In this document: one piece after another, positions 47,301-59,646 of the stretch | Layout of the letters: every line of letters begins with the position of its first letter | Position numbering within the stretch: position 1 is the first letter of the stretch | NCBI RefSeq assembly: GCF_910592395.1 | Contig: NC_088317.1 | Coordinates: forward strand, 17,282,039-17,346,038 | Source of the DNA: Lineus longissimus | Taxonomy: Eukaryota; Nemertea; Pilidiophora; Heteronemertea; Lineidae | Direction of reading: 5' to 3' | DNA length: 64,000 bases | Notes under the pieces: generated by a model | The model's input: only the letters and a program-made list of their open reading frames with translations | The model's database searches: none | What the model was told of the DNA's origin: nothing | Program-made: the position numbers and the translations under genes

Positions 47301-47455
47301 TAAGCCACTGTCAGATGTACATCACACTTCCTTCTTCTATTCAGTTAACTTGAAATATCTGAGGAAGGAGCCTGTTTAGTAAGATATATAAAGTTTAAAA
47401 CTATATTATATACTTAGAGCTACTCTCACAAGTCCATAGAGAGAGAGAACAAGAT
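44379..47455. other. No gene seen upstream of the PCCB exons
   Basis: This should hold earlier PCCB exons if introns were short. I searched the minus strand for coding sequence of the missing part (family words such as [21 protein letters not shown] in pieces) and saw none. Only short ORFs without motifs are present. Confidence 0.45.
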
Positions 47456-47637
47456 ACAGTGAAAACTGTAACTTAGTGGACACCGGTCAAATGAGGACAC
47501 CCTCTCTATGATGGACACTGCATTTGGTCCTAAACTGATCATTTCTATTGAATTTGACCTCTGCAATCAGGACACCTCTCAATTAAGGACAGCATTTGTC
47601 AGTCCCAGGGGTGTCCTCATTAGAGGTATTACTGCAG
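47456..47637 (+). mobile_element. MITE-like repeat 'CTCTATTAAGGACA', copy 2
   Basis: Same order of words as the 6846 copy: GGACACCCTCTCTATGATGG, then TTTGGTCCTAAACTGATCAT, CAATCAGGACACCTCTCAAT and GGGGTGTCCTCATTAGAGG. The ends are less well conserved. Confidence 0.7.
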
Positions 47638-50512
47638 CCTGCTATAAGAATTCTGGTTCAAGGATGCAGTCCTTCTATAGATACATTGTGTTGTCCCTGG
47701 CAACTATGGACGTGAAAAATCATTATGTTGGCCGTGTCATCTACATTGCCTGGATCATTAGGTCTCCCATGGTTACGGACACACAACTTGACTTTGAAAC
47801 CTCTGCCATATCACAGCAGATGCTAATCCCTCTCCATTTAAAGGAACAGTGGTATTATTAAGGGCAATATTACCCGGCTGTCAGCTGCCCAGTCACCTCC
47901 TATGCTACATAAGTAGTTTCCATCAACAATTGCACAAAAAAGGAATGACTGAATTATCACGTTTTTCCGATGTTGCCCCCGATTTGACCCAAGTTAGCCC
48001 TCCACACGTTGATCCTTTCCATGTTGAAAGATGCACTAGTAAGGCGCTTCCTGGTGCCACGGATCTACCCTGTGACGTCTTGGTGTAGATTTTTCTGACG
48101 TCAAGCTGATGGTGCTTGATTACCCTGCTACTGTGACAATGGAAATGACAGAGGTAACTAAGGCAGCCACAGGCCAGCATCCAGACCAACTATTCCTCTG
48201 CATTTCATACTGCTTTGTCAGGAAACACACCCGTTGCAATCACAGCAGGGGCATCTTGAATGATGATCAGATACCACTGCACTGGCCATCTCACAGAAAA
48301 GCACAAACAATATCGAAGGTAAGTCTGCTATCTAAGCACAGGCAGAATCTTTCCCCTAAGCTATCAAAATATTGTCATAATCAAATGCCCAGATACTCAA
48401 CCCCGTGGTTATACTAATGCAGTTTTGTAAGTATTTCTCAAACAATCGACACTTCGATAAGTGTTTGAAGGAGCTAATTTTCTTGTGGCCTGGGTCAAGT
48501 GGAGGAAAGAACAATTACTCCAAAGTTTATTCCTTGACATCCTTTCTAGGTGGCATTTACTACAGGCAAACAGCTCACACATGACTCAAACGATTTTATA
48601 GTGCTTTCTCTACAGGGTGGCCCAGAAAATTTTTCCCTATCACAATGGATACACAATAGAATTCTATTGTGCAAGGGAGAAGTTTACTGGGCGACCCTGT
48701 ACTCAGGCACCCTGATTTACATTGAAGGAAAGGTTTGTTGCGACCTCCTTTTTAAATCTACCTGAACTCCATCCTATTGAAGAGATTCACCAAGGATGCA
48801 GCCGGACTCATCTGAGACCTCACCTAGATAAATGTTGAGTTAGAGGTTGAGTTTGTGCAATGATAAACGTGAGAGATGCTATGATAGCCAATGGAGATGG
48901 ATGTGGACTCACTGATTTAGTTTACCTGCTTCAATCTGCACCTTAAGGCAAGCGCCCTGATTGATGAGGTATTGATATCTGACTCAGTTTCCCCTTCACC
49001 TGCTATGATGTGAGTTTGATCGATGCTCTCTTGCCTTACGCCACGGGGAGGCCAGCATTCTTGGTTCAAATTAGTTACCAGGTAATTAGTTCGAGCTACT
49101 GTCTTTGAGAACCTTTTCTTGATAGCTTCTTAGTCTAGATTTCCCGAGTTGTCTTCTTTCTCTTCCCTTCGGAAATGTTGAGAAGCACACTACAGTCGGT
49201 CCGTTTACGGCAATGAAGTCAGCTGGCTGTCCCAGAGTGTTCGACCACAGCACCCAGAATTTTGTGGTCAGGGTGTGTCCTTTGGCCAGTATTCCTCTCA
49301 ATTTTTCATCAGGGCACAGGCCTGAAGCACAAGAGCTGGAGTCTGGGATATTAGATATAGATATGGTCAGGTAAACTTTATTGATACCATCAGTGATGTA
49401 CATCAACATGTTACACCACTTGCTAGATGAAACATCCCAAACAGAATTTCCAACTCAAACTGGCCCCAAATGCCTGTAGATTTATCGAGAAATGTATGAT
49501 ATTATGTACAAGAGACAGGGGCAAGTTCAGGAAGATATCTTTCACATAGAACACTTCCCCAGATCAAACCTATTCCGGTTGAGATTAACTTAAACAGACC
49601 CAGAATACCTGTACATGAAGTTAGAAATGTACAGAGTAATGCACTGACGATTTAGACAAGTTCGGGATGAATTTTTTGTAAGTGAATTTGTATCTGTTGT
49701 TTATTTGAAGCTTACTTGGATAAAGTTAGCGATGAGATAGGCAAGTAACAAGAACCGAGGTTAAATGAAACATGGCTTCTTCGGCTACCTTCAAAGATAA
49801 CGCCGCAAGCTAATGTTTAGCAAAAAGATCTTGAATGAAGCTCAGAGATAACCTTAGCTAATGTGTGGTTTTGCTGAGCTTGATGCCAGAAGTTGATAAG
49901 CAGAAAGATATTGGATGTTACAAGAAGAGAACCTCAACTGATGCATATTTTAGCTGAGTTTTTACCCTAACTTTACTTCATCAGATGATATCAGCACTCA
50001 CGGTCACAGCCCTACTGATTTTAAAACTCACAGAACCAAGAGTTAAATACAGAGTACGGTTGTTGACAGACCACACATCCTGCTTTACAAAACTAGCTCA
50101 TGATCAAATTCCCAATATTGTCGATATCTAGATTGCACTTCATCCATATCAGGTCCACACCTTGCCATGGACAAGTCTTAAATTGAGGATTTTACAAAAA
50201 GCTGGGGACAAAATCAATGGCCAGGGTATTTATTTCAACTTACCCGTTATTTTCTGAGAATGAGAAGCAGTGATGGAATCATCATTCAGTACTCAGTCTA
50301 AGTTTTGCTCCGGAGGAAACAAAATAGACATTTTAAATATGAAGAGGTTGGGGCAGAATTGATGGGAAATATATTCATATTCATTTTTATGTCAGTGAGT
50401 ATTGATCAGCCCGAATTTATATTCTAAAGCCCAGATGGCTATGGTGTCTGTAACAAGGTTGTGCTGTTTTAAAGTGTAGGCCAAAGGTAATGTTTGGTTT
50501 TTGAATTGTTAC
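47638..50512. other. No gene seen
   Basis: Short ORFs only. A short inverted repeat around 48617-48700 (ACAGGGTGGCCCAG ... CTGGGCGACCCTGT) suggests another small fold-back repeat. Confidence 0.35.
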
Positions 50513-50699
50513 GAATTACAGCTAGAACTTCTCCATTAAGAACACCCTCGGGACTGACCAGTGCTGTCCTTAATAGAGACGTGTCCTGATTAGAGAGGTC
50601 AAAATTAATGGAAATAACCAATTTGGGACCAAAACTAGTGTCCTTAATAGAAAGGGCATCCTTAATAGAGAGGTGTCCGCTAAGGGAGGTTCGATTATC
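50513..50699 (-). mobile_element. MITE-like repeat 'CTCTATTAAGGACA', copy 3 (reverse)
   Basis: Read on the minus strand it starts GAACCTCCCTTAGCGGACAC and runs through TTTGGTCCCAAATTGGTTAT to GTCAGTCCCGAGGGTG. It ends next to the donor site of the candidate exon at 50707-50814. Confidence 0.75.
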
Positions 50700-50706
50700 C
50701 ACTCAC

Positions 50707-50814
50707 ACAAGTCTTTCTGTCAGCACATTCTAGGACCGATCCACTGACATCATTCGCACAGCCATCAAACAACCATCGGAAAATTTCAAGATGGCCGCCC
50801 TGATTAGCGATGTT
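50707..50814 (-). CDS. Possible single exon with an ankyrin-like repeat
   Basis: Minus strand: acceptor TTTATGTTTCAG, 108 open bases, donor GTGAGT. It reads NIANQGGHLEIFRWLFDGCA, then ND and a short Cys-containing tail. GGHLEIFRWLFDGCAND resembles the G-H-L-E-x-(V/F)-x-x-L-L-x-x-G-A-(D/N) part of an ankyrin repeat. No neighbouring exon was found, so the gene is unknown and the exon may be a chance match. The plus strand holds AAGATGGCCGCC, a YY1-like word, so the site could instead be regulatory. Confidence 0.3.
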
Positions 50815-51354
50815 CTGAAACATAAAATACCATTGTGTATCCTACGATTTACGCCAGTCACTCAGGCAACAACAAACACACTAAAACCATCAATTATACA
50901 ACAGCGGAGCACTTTAGCGTTTCACGAAAATTGATCTCGGCGTTCGGGCCTGGAGTCGGGCATGCTTTTACAATCGATACTTTTTAAACTGAGCACATTT
51001 CAAATTAACGATCGCAAACAATGCACATTCGCATACAATACAATTATCACATACCTGAGCATGTGCCACGTTTTGTAGTAAATGTCAGAGAGTCAGGCAG
51101 AAAATTCAATAATGTTGATTGTTAAAATACAAATTACGGATGGAATTATCACTTTGTAGCAATCACTAGCTTCAAAGGTAGAATTTGCGCTCCTACACAA
51201 TACAAACAGGTTGACAATGACTTAATCAGCCGTGGGCTATTTGAATTTTGTACAAAATGTCAGATGGTCATCTGAAACATCAAAACTAGGAAATTGTATC
51301 CACCTCACTATGCAGCAGATGATAACAGTTTGTCTACATGTAAATAGACATGAA

Positions 51355-51522
51355 GGGCCGAATATACAAAGGGTGTTTAGCTTAAAACAGCGTTTAATGT
51401 CTGAATAGACAGAGTCAGGGCCTTGCAGGGTTTCTTCATGAAAACCGCATTAGGCCCTGAAACTGATTATGTAGAATTTACGCGCGTCTAACTCTTAAAC
51501 ACCCTTCGTAAATTCGGCCCAA
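51355..51522. mobile_element. MITE, about 168 bp, 'GGGCCGAATTTACGAAGGGTG' ends
   Basis: Left end GGGCCGAATATACAAAGGGT and right end reading ACCCTTCGTAAATTCGGCCC form inverted repeats of about 25 bases. No coding capacity. The target duplication is uncertain. Confidence 0.7.
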
Positions 51523-52044
51523 TATATTTAAGGTGGTTTTTTTTAGTTTATGACTTGCCTCGTAGGTGGCAGGACTGAGAAGTAGGTTTGGCCACCTTGG
51601 AGTGATATGATGAACTAAAAAAACTGCTCTTAGCATTGGATAAAATTGAGATTATTAAAGTCAGCGTGTCTTACATGCAACTATTTTTGGGGAACTTGTG
51701 ATGCTATCACCAAATTCATTCATAAGAGTTTTTACTTTGCTCCCAAAATGTTGTCACGAATGACAGGTTTTGGGGTTTGGCAAACAGCTTATTTTTCTTT
51801 GGATCCCAGTATGACCGGCACACAGACAATGCATTCAATATTGTGAGCATGACTGTCACAGGTGCTGAAATCAGGCCAAGTGGGCGAATATGTAGATAGT
51901 GAGGAGAAACGACAAGGACAAGTGGGACACACCTGATTAAAGATATTCACGGGAATACACGCTTTGGACAAGGTAGTTCATGTGGACCCTATCAAAAAGC
52001 AAAACAGTGGTGTTTTATGGTATGTAAAATTTCTCGGTGAAATT

Positions 52045-52230
52045 GTATGTCGGGGGTCAGCAACTGCTTCCTCCATTGCACATGTTGCAGACGGACTGAC
52101 TAGTGTGGTCACGTGGTGCCTGGTTCGATTCCCAGTGTTGACCAGAGACTCTGGACTTGTCTCGTCGCCTTGCATACCCAGGTGTAGGGCAACGGTCCAA
52201 AATACCCCAGTTATAGCATTGATTGAGCAG
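52045..52230 (+). mobile_element. tRNA-derived SINE fragment
   Basis: Contains a B-box-like GGTTCGATTCCC after GTGGTCACGTGGTGCCT, then a body with GACTCTGGACTTGTCTCG. The ORFs here on both strands are read-through of the repeat. The A-box is weak. Confidence 0.5.
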
Positions 52231-55200
52231 AACAGCCAAGTTTTAGGGAATACATTTAAAGCAAGGACTTTGAGAATGTTGGCCATGCATCCAGTCCAGC
52301 CATCCATACCATCACCATGAGTGTATTCAAATCACATACCAGCCACTTTCATTGACTGACTAATTTCTCAGGGCATGACCCACAGAACCAGAATATCAAT
52401 GCTGAATAAATATTATCACAGGTTTGATGGAGATGGAACAGGCATGTAGATGACAGATAGCTGAACGTGTCTTCTGATTGGAACACCTTTATCACACTTT
52501 TGTGCCCATTTTAACTCCTTTCGTGCCAGATAAATAACATACTGACAAGCATAGTTTTAATTTGAGTGTTCAAATTAGTTTCGGACTGTGAAAAAACAAG
52601 GACAGTATAATAACAGTGATTAAACATGTTAAACAGTTCTTCAGGCCAAGTATCAATTTGACGAATTGTCGCGATTAACTACACAGTTAGGCAATTACTG
52701 GACATGCTAACTTATATTGCATAAAGGATAGTGATCATATTGTTGACAAAGCAGTATTTTAACCCTTTAAATCTATTTTGTGGTTATCGCAGGCATCTAT
52801 ATCAACGCCAGCAATTACAGTTTTACCTGCAGATGAGAGATCTTTTGTTGCACATGGTAGCAATTATAATCACACGCCGCACCAATTTAAATCACTCATT
52901 TGCTGGCCCTGAAGCTGAAAGAATGGATGAACCACATACCATCATATAATTTATTAACCCTATGAAATTATTGCCAAAAAGCGAACTGAGTCCCCCCCCC
53001 CGAAGCCATTCGCATCAGCATGTCTAATATTTCTATCAACTGCCACAGATCTATAACAGTCTTACTCACAGTTTCAAATCAGCACGATTTCCCAGCCAAT
53101 AATCGAGATGGACAGCCCGGGGCAACAAAAAGATTACCTCTCTAATGCCTTATTCATGAGCTTTCAGTCATACAATGGGAACTGCCTTAATAATTGGTGG
53201 GTTTATTAACATTTCATAGTACATTGTGTGGCAGTGCTGGAGAATCTGTCGCCGGATGAGGGTCACATGTACCAGATGAAATAGGATACGCTGAATATCA
53301 CAGATTTTGAATAGATGGTGTGTATTTAATATTTTGAGAATACAACCTATTCAGAGAACAAGTTCAGTTTGGCATAGCAGTTATAACTGGAAATTTGTCA
53401 TCAGGTTTTGGGATACTTGAGGTCAGATTTGATATGTGTCATACATGAAAGGAGAAGACTTCATAGTTGATGGACGATTATATTTGTCAATTTGTGTGCA
53501 GGGTATTCTGGTTAGACTTGCAGAGAAACGATTTATTTGAAAGTTCTAAGTTTGGATAGCATTGGCCCATTAGTGATAATGGAAACTTTCACCTGTGTAG
53601 GAGTTAATACTTATTTCAAGATTTCTCTGCCAATATTGAATGACAAACCTTAGAAGCCATTTGCATCATAGGCGACAATGCAGGTAACTATGGTGAAGTT
53701 TACCCAACATCACAAATAAACAAAAGCTAGCTCAAAAACACGACGCTATCAAAATCTCTCAGGCACATCACGTCCCAATTTGCCATATTTTTAAAATTCG
53801 ACGCCACCCCCAGACTTCATTATAACGAGGCACTCTTTCCGATGAAAGGCATTGACATTTCCACCCTGTTATCCACCTACTCATATTAACCTATGCAGTC
53901 TGGGAGCTTTTTCATTTGAATATTGATCTTTAACTTGAAACATATCCCACTGCCTACGTGGGATGACTTTCAAGTTCCAATTAACGATTTTTCAGAGGCT
54001 TTAAGCCTGGAGTTCTGTTTCTAAAACTGGGCTAAACTTTCCCTCCTCAAAACTGCTTTGATATACAACAATCATTCAATGTTCTTTGCATCTTCTCGTT
54101 CTAGGAGCCTGTCACCCTGGGAACACCTTACCAGGCCAGCCCATGGAATGTCAGACTCTCGACGATGAAATACCCTTGCCTGCTAAGGAACATGCCTCAT
54201 ATCTGATTCAGTCCACACCAAAAGGATTATCTGGAATTCTTGCGAGTCTGCCCGCTGGCTGAGTCTAATCACATATTCCTCACTCCTTCATGCCAACGTC
54301 AAGGATATTAGCAGCAGGTCGAGTCTCGGATAAGATCCAACGGGGACGACTAATATACAAATCATGGCATCTCGAAATACAAAGGACTTGGTTCTCTAGA
54401 TAACAAGGAAGGAAAGGAGTGGTTCCGAGTCCACATTTGCTTCTTCGGAATTGCTGAATCCGGGTTATCTTCAAAGCTATCATCCAGGAAGATAATTGAC
54501 ATTGGAGAATACATTTTTTTATGATCACGAAGTCAGGGAAAGTATCAGGGAGAAATTTCATATATCAGGATCAGAATCCGGAGGTAACGTTTCTCAATTT
54601 GACACGATCGGATCGGTTTTCGATCAGGTGGGAGAAGATCATGCGCCAAATTATAACGGAAAGAATATTTGTCATTTCACCCGGAACTTTGGATTACGCT
54701 TGCTTTTCATTCGTTTCGTTAGCGGATTACGACCCCCACACACGTCAGGGCGTATCGGTACCAAGTAAGCCGATATCAATAGAGCTCAGGTTACTTCAAT
54801 AGCGGATGTTTTTTTGGATAATATTCAGTTCAGCGCTAGCTGTTCAGATCATTATCAAAAGGCTTGACTGAGGATTGGAATTGCTAATCAGAGGCAAAAA
54901 CGATAATATCGGGTGACAATTTTTCATTTTGTTATTTTGAGAGGTGTGATCACATAGAACTGTGTCGTATAACTTCTCAGTTTCACATTTTGCGCTGAGT
55001 CACAGATACAGCTTAAATGGATATTTTTGTATTCATACCAGCAAATGTTCAATTTGAATCTGCCGTTTGAGTAATATCATTATATTCAATCAATTGAATC
55101 TAATCACTCAATTCAAATGCGCCTACACCCTATGAAATAAAAAACATTGACAATATCAGAGAACTTCAAAATCAAAATTCTGTGAATCAACTTGTGGATG

Positions 55201-55902
55201 AGATCTAATCAAAACTACAAAATATCTTCAAATAGCAGAATTGAATTTGTCATAAACAAACCAGATTACATCAAAAGACTGAACAGACAAGAATGATATG
55301 ACAATATTGATAGGATAGTACGAGATATCATGAATGTCTAAACTTGGGAAAATCAATTATAGATCTAAGAGTTTGATAGGATGCGTAAAAAATAATTTGG
55401 AAAAATTCTTTGTCGATATCAGTTGTAACAGGGAAATTGTCAATGAAAATATAATCAAAGGCGTGAATATCATAATTGACGTGGACCTTTTCATCAAATA
55501 CTGAGGTGGAGGCAGTAATATCTTTAGAAATGAACATTTTCGGGTTTGAAAGGATACTGATGAGATAATTTGTAACCAGAAAATTTCGTTCACAGTTTTG
55601 ATCAAAATCTTCGGAGAAAAAAAGGAAATCGATCAAGTTTGAAAAGGGAACGATAAATAATTCACCGGGAACTGACAACGTACAATTTCATTAACAACTT
55701 ACGGACAGGAAATCAATTCGACGCTCTGCATCTCCTCAAAGGAACAAATAACAACATTCTTATCTCCTTTTAATGAAGAGCGCTCGGGCCGATTGAAATA
55801 AACGAGATTACGACAAACCGATGGAAAGTGTTGATTGGGTTTGTTCGCGACTGGTTGGAGATGGTGGGAAGCGAAGTGAACTTTCCAACTTCATGATTAA
55901 CG
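52231..55902. other. No gene seen
   Basis: AT-rich DNA upstream of the glycosyltransferase gene, with a poly-C run near 52990. Several short overlapping ORFs (for example 55328-55678 minus) are AT-rich and have no recognisable motif. Confidence 0.4.
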
Positions 55903-57507
55903 ATGATTCACATTAAACGAGAAGAGATGAGGTCGTATAAGACGTACATCTTTTTGATTTTTTTAGTCTATTTGACGCTGATTATTTTATTCCATACAGA
56001 ATTACAACGGAATTCAAAGTCGCCTAGTAGCATACTTCAGAATTTGGAACTGCGGAGTACGTTTAAAGCAACTAAGGATAAATATGATTCTGAGACAGAC
56101 AAGAAACCGGCATCTAGCGATGTGAAAAAAGTTAGCAAGTCACGAAGTATTGTTTTAGAGCGTCCGATACGCGATGCTGGACTGACAGTTTCCACGACGC
56201 TTAAAGCAAAACAAACACGGTCGCAAACACACGTAAAACATCTCCACAAATATTCCAGTAACGATACCTTCAAGGTGCCGTTCAAACTAGAATGCAAACA
56301 ATCGCATAGGAAAATCAAGGAATTAATGTTTCAGCCCCTCGGGCAGCACTATATCTATTCCGCGTATTACGATGATAGAAAAGAGCGGCCATTTATACGC
56401 ATAATGACGTTATTCAGCCGCGACAAGAGACAACCGCTATATTGTATATTTGAAAACAACGGCACACCGTCCAAGGAATTTTTTGCATCGAATGTGATAT
56501 TTTACGAGATGTGTGAAAATCATGGCAGACCGTACGGCGGTTGGATACTTTCATGTGAAGTTCCGCCAGAGGTGACAAATTACCCGTGCCAAATTCGTGT
56601 GTCATACGAGCGAAAACCACACACCGGTATAATTGTACCGGTGCTAGCATCAAATAACTTGCAAAAGACGCCAAAGAAGGACTTTGGTATGTGTATTCCA
56701 CCACTGTTCGGGTACATAAAGCCAGAGTTACTGATTCAGTTTATAGAAATATCATTACTATTAGGTGCTAAACATTTGAATTTCTACACATTCCAAGTCC
56801 ATAAAGATATCGAAAAGATCTTACAGTACTATATCGACGAAGGCGTTGTGACAAGGACAAATTGGAAATTGCCAATTTCTGCAGCGAACGTCTGGTATAA
56901 CGGGCAGCTAATCACGATCAACGACTGCCTGTATCGCAATATGTATCACTTCAAATACATCGCATTTAACGATATCGACGAATTCATCGTACCGCACGCA
57001 TTCCAGAATTGGCAGGGTCTGATTCATCACATGGAAAAAGACACCAAGAATAAAAACATTTCTGGATTCTCATTCCCGTCGGCTTTTTTCAACATCGAGC
57101 TCCGCGATCATCGTGAACAGGATTTATTTTTTGTGATCGAGACACAACGGACGCAAATATTTAGCCAGGTGCGGACCAAAGTCATGGTGCATCCGCCCAA
57201 CATATTCGAGTTGGGCATTCATCATATTTCCCGCCCAATGCCCGACCACCTTCAGCCATTCCGTATGGACCCTGCCAAAGCTTTCCTGCATCATTATCGC
57301 AAGTGCATCACGGATTTCGACCCGCGCATGCGCTGCAACCAGCTCATACCAGACGCCAGTCTCCTGACGCACGAACAGACAATAAAAGACCGAAGCGACG
57401 CTGTGATGTGGGCGGTGTTCGGCCCGAAGACTACAGTGCTGCCACCTACCAGGAACCATAGGAAACAGAAAGTGAAATTGGCCAAGCCTGCACACCCAAC
57501 GTTGTGA
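55903..57507 (+). CDS. GT92-family (DUF23) glycosyltransferase, type II membrane protein, intronless
   Basis: Single open frame of 534 residues. The N terminus has a short basic cytosolic segment, then a membrane anchor at about residues 15-32 (YIFLIFLVYLTLIILF), then a Lys/Ser-rich stem of about 90 residues: the layout of a Golgi type II enzyme. The catalytic part has GT92/DUF23 landmarks: FGMCIPPLFGYIKPELLIQF, LGAKHLNFYTFQV, and a DxD-type site in FNDIDEFIVP (Asp357, Asp359), which should bind the nucleotide-sugar/metal. KVMVHPPNIFELGIHHI follows at about residues 426-442. A characterised member, C. elegans GALT-1, adds beta-1,4-galactose to core fucose; the donor and acceptor here cannot be told. 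The first ATG was used; Met9 is an alternative. No introns, no frameshift. Confidence 0.9.
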   Translation: MIHIKREEMRSYKTYIFLIFLVYLTLIILFHTELQRNSKSPSSILQNLELRSTFKATKDKYDSETDKKPASSDVKKVSKSRSIVLERPIRDAGLTVSTTLKAKQTRSQTHVKHLHKYSSNDTFKVPFKLECKQSHRKIKELMFQPLGQHYIYSAYYDDRKERPFIRIMTLFSRDKRQPLYCIFENNGTPSKEFFASNVIFYEMCENHGRPYGGWILSCEVPPEVTNYPCQIRVSYERKPHTGIIVPVLASNNLQKTPKKDFGMCIPPLFGYIKPELLIQFIEISLLLGAKHLNFYTFQVHKDIEKILQYYIDEGVVTRTNWKLPISAANVWYNGQLITINDCLYRNMYHFKYIAFNDIDEFIVPHAFQNWQGLIHHMEKDTKNKNISGFSFPSAFFNIELRDHREQDLFFVIETQRTQIFSQVRTKVMVHPPNIFELGIHHISRPMPDHLQPFRMDPAKAFLHHYRKCITDFDPRMRCNQLIPDASLLTHEQTIKDRSDAVMWAVFGPKTTVLPPTRNHRKQKVKLAKPAHPTL

Positions 57508-57551
57508 TTTTCAGGGAATTTCAAAAATAATACTCTTTGAGGGAATGAGTT

Positions 57552-57664
57552 TACAATCCCTGATCACGGCCCAAAAAAGGTCATCAATTGACGAAATAAG
57601 TACCACTGTTCAATGGATTTATAGTTGAATGCGATCAAAGTGTCATTTACGATCAGGGATTGTG
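57552..57664. repeat. Palindromic repeat just 3' of the GT92 gene
   Basis: ACAATCCCTGATC on the left is mirrored by GATCAGGGATTGT on the right, 113 bases in total. It could form a hairpin in the 3' UTR of the glycosyltransferase mRNA or be a small MITE relic. Confidence 0.55.
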
Positions 57665-59531
57665 AATTTTAACCCTTTCTGAGTAACACACTGAGGAAAT
57701 CTCTTCAGGCATGAAGAAAACCAGGCTTATTTTCAACTGTGTCATCAACAAGGTCTCAGTCTCTAAAGATGTACAAATAGACAGCATGTCTCGAAAAAGC
57801 GTCCTGCTACAGAATTCGCCAAATCAATTGTTCAAATATTCATTTTTTCTGTAAAATCATCTAACATCCTTTTACATCATGCACAATGCTAGTTTCAGTG
57901 TTGTATACATGTGATAGGTGAAAGTGTTTTTATTGCCTTTAGAAAACTGACAATTAGGACCCTAATTAGCAATTATCAACCTGACTACAATGCTGGCAAA
58001 ATCAACCAAAACTGCATTAACCTTTGTTCAAGGCCAAGTGTTTAAGACTAGTTTGTTGTCACTGTGCTGGAATGACCAGAATTTGAGTATAGAAGGCATG
58101 TGAACTTTACCTGTTATAATACATATTTGTCAATATGTACTTGATGCAAAAACTTATTTGGAATGGCTGAATCTAAAATGACTTTTTGGATTGAATTTAA
58201 AAGTAATTCAACTGGCTATACTGATATCAGCATAAAATATGGTGCTTATTTTTGAAAATTTTCACATGGAAAGTTGCCATATTATTTAAGTTTGCATTGT
58301 GCCATAATAACTGGTTCATAAGAGTAATGCTTACTAAACTTATATATAATAGTGCTCGTCACATCAAGCACCTAACACCTAGTTAAAATTTGTCACCGGT
58401 AATTGATTTTATTTTGTTGTTATGGCTTAGGTGCTTTATTTCATCCCTTTAGTAGGAATCTAAAACGTCTTGTGATAAATGTTGTACACAATTTAGGGCT
58501 GACCATATAGCCATCACCATTTTGGCTAGAACTAGAAATCATAATGTGATTAGAACTCTGAAGTGAATGCCCATTTGAATCATAGGAGGCTGTTCTCTTG
58601 AAAACAATGAACATACTCCCAGCCTTAAAATTGGCATTCACTTCAGCTGCTAACACATTATCAAACAAGGGTGTAAGACGTTTTCCATAAAACCACACCG
58701 TGGATGTTGTAAATTATTTCTCCAAAACCACCAGAACACTGAATTTATTCTGCACTGGAACAATAGGATGTACATGTTGATATAGTCTAAAATATTTTGA
58801 AATAGATGAAATAAATTCTGGGGTAAAGAAATTTGAAACTTTTTTGTGTTTCATTTCATTTCCCTAACGGGCTCTACAAGGATGAATTTGGGATCGCATG
58901 AATGAGGAGCAGACCAGCCCTGCGCTGTCAAAGAGATTTGGCTCATGAGAGACTCATTATATCCAAACACATATCTCTAGTACCAGGCGCCTGGCAAGAA
59001 TGCAGTTTGTACCCCAGCTTGCAGCTGACCAACCTGCCACATCGGAAAGAGCTACCATGGACGGTAGTTCGGTCACAAATGCCTGCTTAAACACTCTTTA
59101 GGTCATTTCATGCTAGAGACAGGCATCCACCGCAGATAGGTAGAGATGGGGCCTCGCACCAAGCCAGCGTGGTGCCAAATAAATGATTTGGAACAAACCA
59201 TAGCCAAGATATTCTGCACACAATGCGTTATTTGACTCCAATTTCTACCCCAGCTGCTCCGAGAAATTTTTTCCATTTACTTGATTGATTTCAAGCTTCT
59301 TATTGACATGATCGCACCGACACCAAGACTGCATCGATGTTCATGCATAATTCATCAAGTTTTACACAGATTATGTCACACGTTTGCATAAATAAGACAC
59401 TTGTGATGTGAAGAGATCTGGAAAACTTGTACAAGGTGCCGTATTTAGCCAATTATTGTGTGATCGGGTCTGCAGCCAGGATTGGGTAGTCAACATCAAA
59501 AGGTAGCAAAGGCATCTGCTCAGATCATAAG
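57665..59531. other. Intergenic DNA with one SINE fragment, no gene seen
   Basis: AT-rich; only short ORFs. The one identified item is the SINE fragment at about 58880-59085. Confidence 0.4.
58880..59085 (-). mobile_element. SINE body fragment, minus strand
   Basis: The minus strand reads GGGGTACAAACTGCATTCTT and CCAGGCGCCTGGTACTAG, matching the body of the SINE at 6454-6735. The tRNA-like head was not clearly seen, so it is probably truncated or diverged. Confidence 0.55.
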
Positions 59532-59646
59532 CAATATGAATAAAGGCTAGCAAATGCTTTTACTTCAATTTTGTAAAGAAAGGCCAAGTGTAAATGTACA
59601 TGGAGTTTTAGATAAAAGCATTTACTACTCTTTATTCATATCACCC
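59532..59646. mobile_element. 118-bp MITE, third copy, reverse orientation
   Basis: Reads TATGAATAAAGGCTAGCAAA at the left and TCTTTATTCATATCACCC at the right, followed by AAT. The middle is the reverse complement of the 2983 copy. The left tip is degraded. Confidence 0.8.

Noticed and set aside
47508-47861. 117-residue ORF with similar counterparts at 6744-7046 and 50469-50702
   Set aside because: The shared part is translation of a MITE-like dispersed repeat, not a protein family.
51978-52320. Overlapping 118- and 109-residue ORFs on both strands
   Set aside because: They read through a tRNA-derived SINE fragment.
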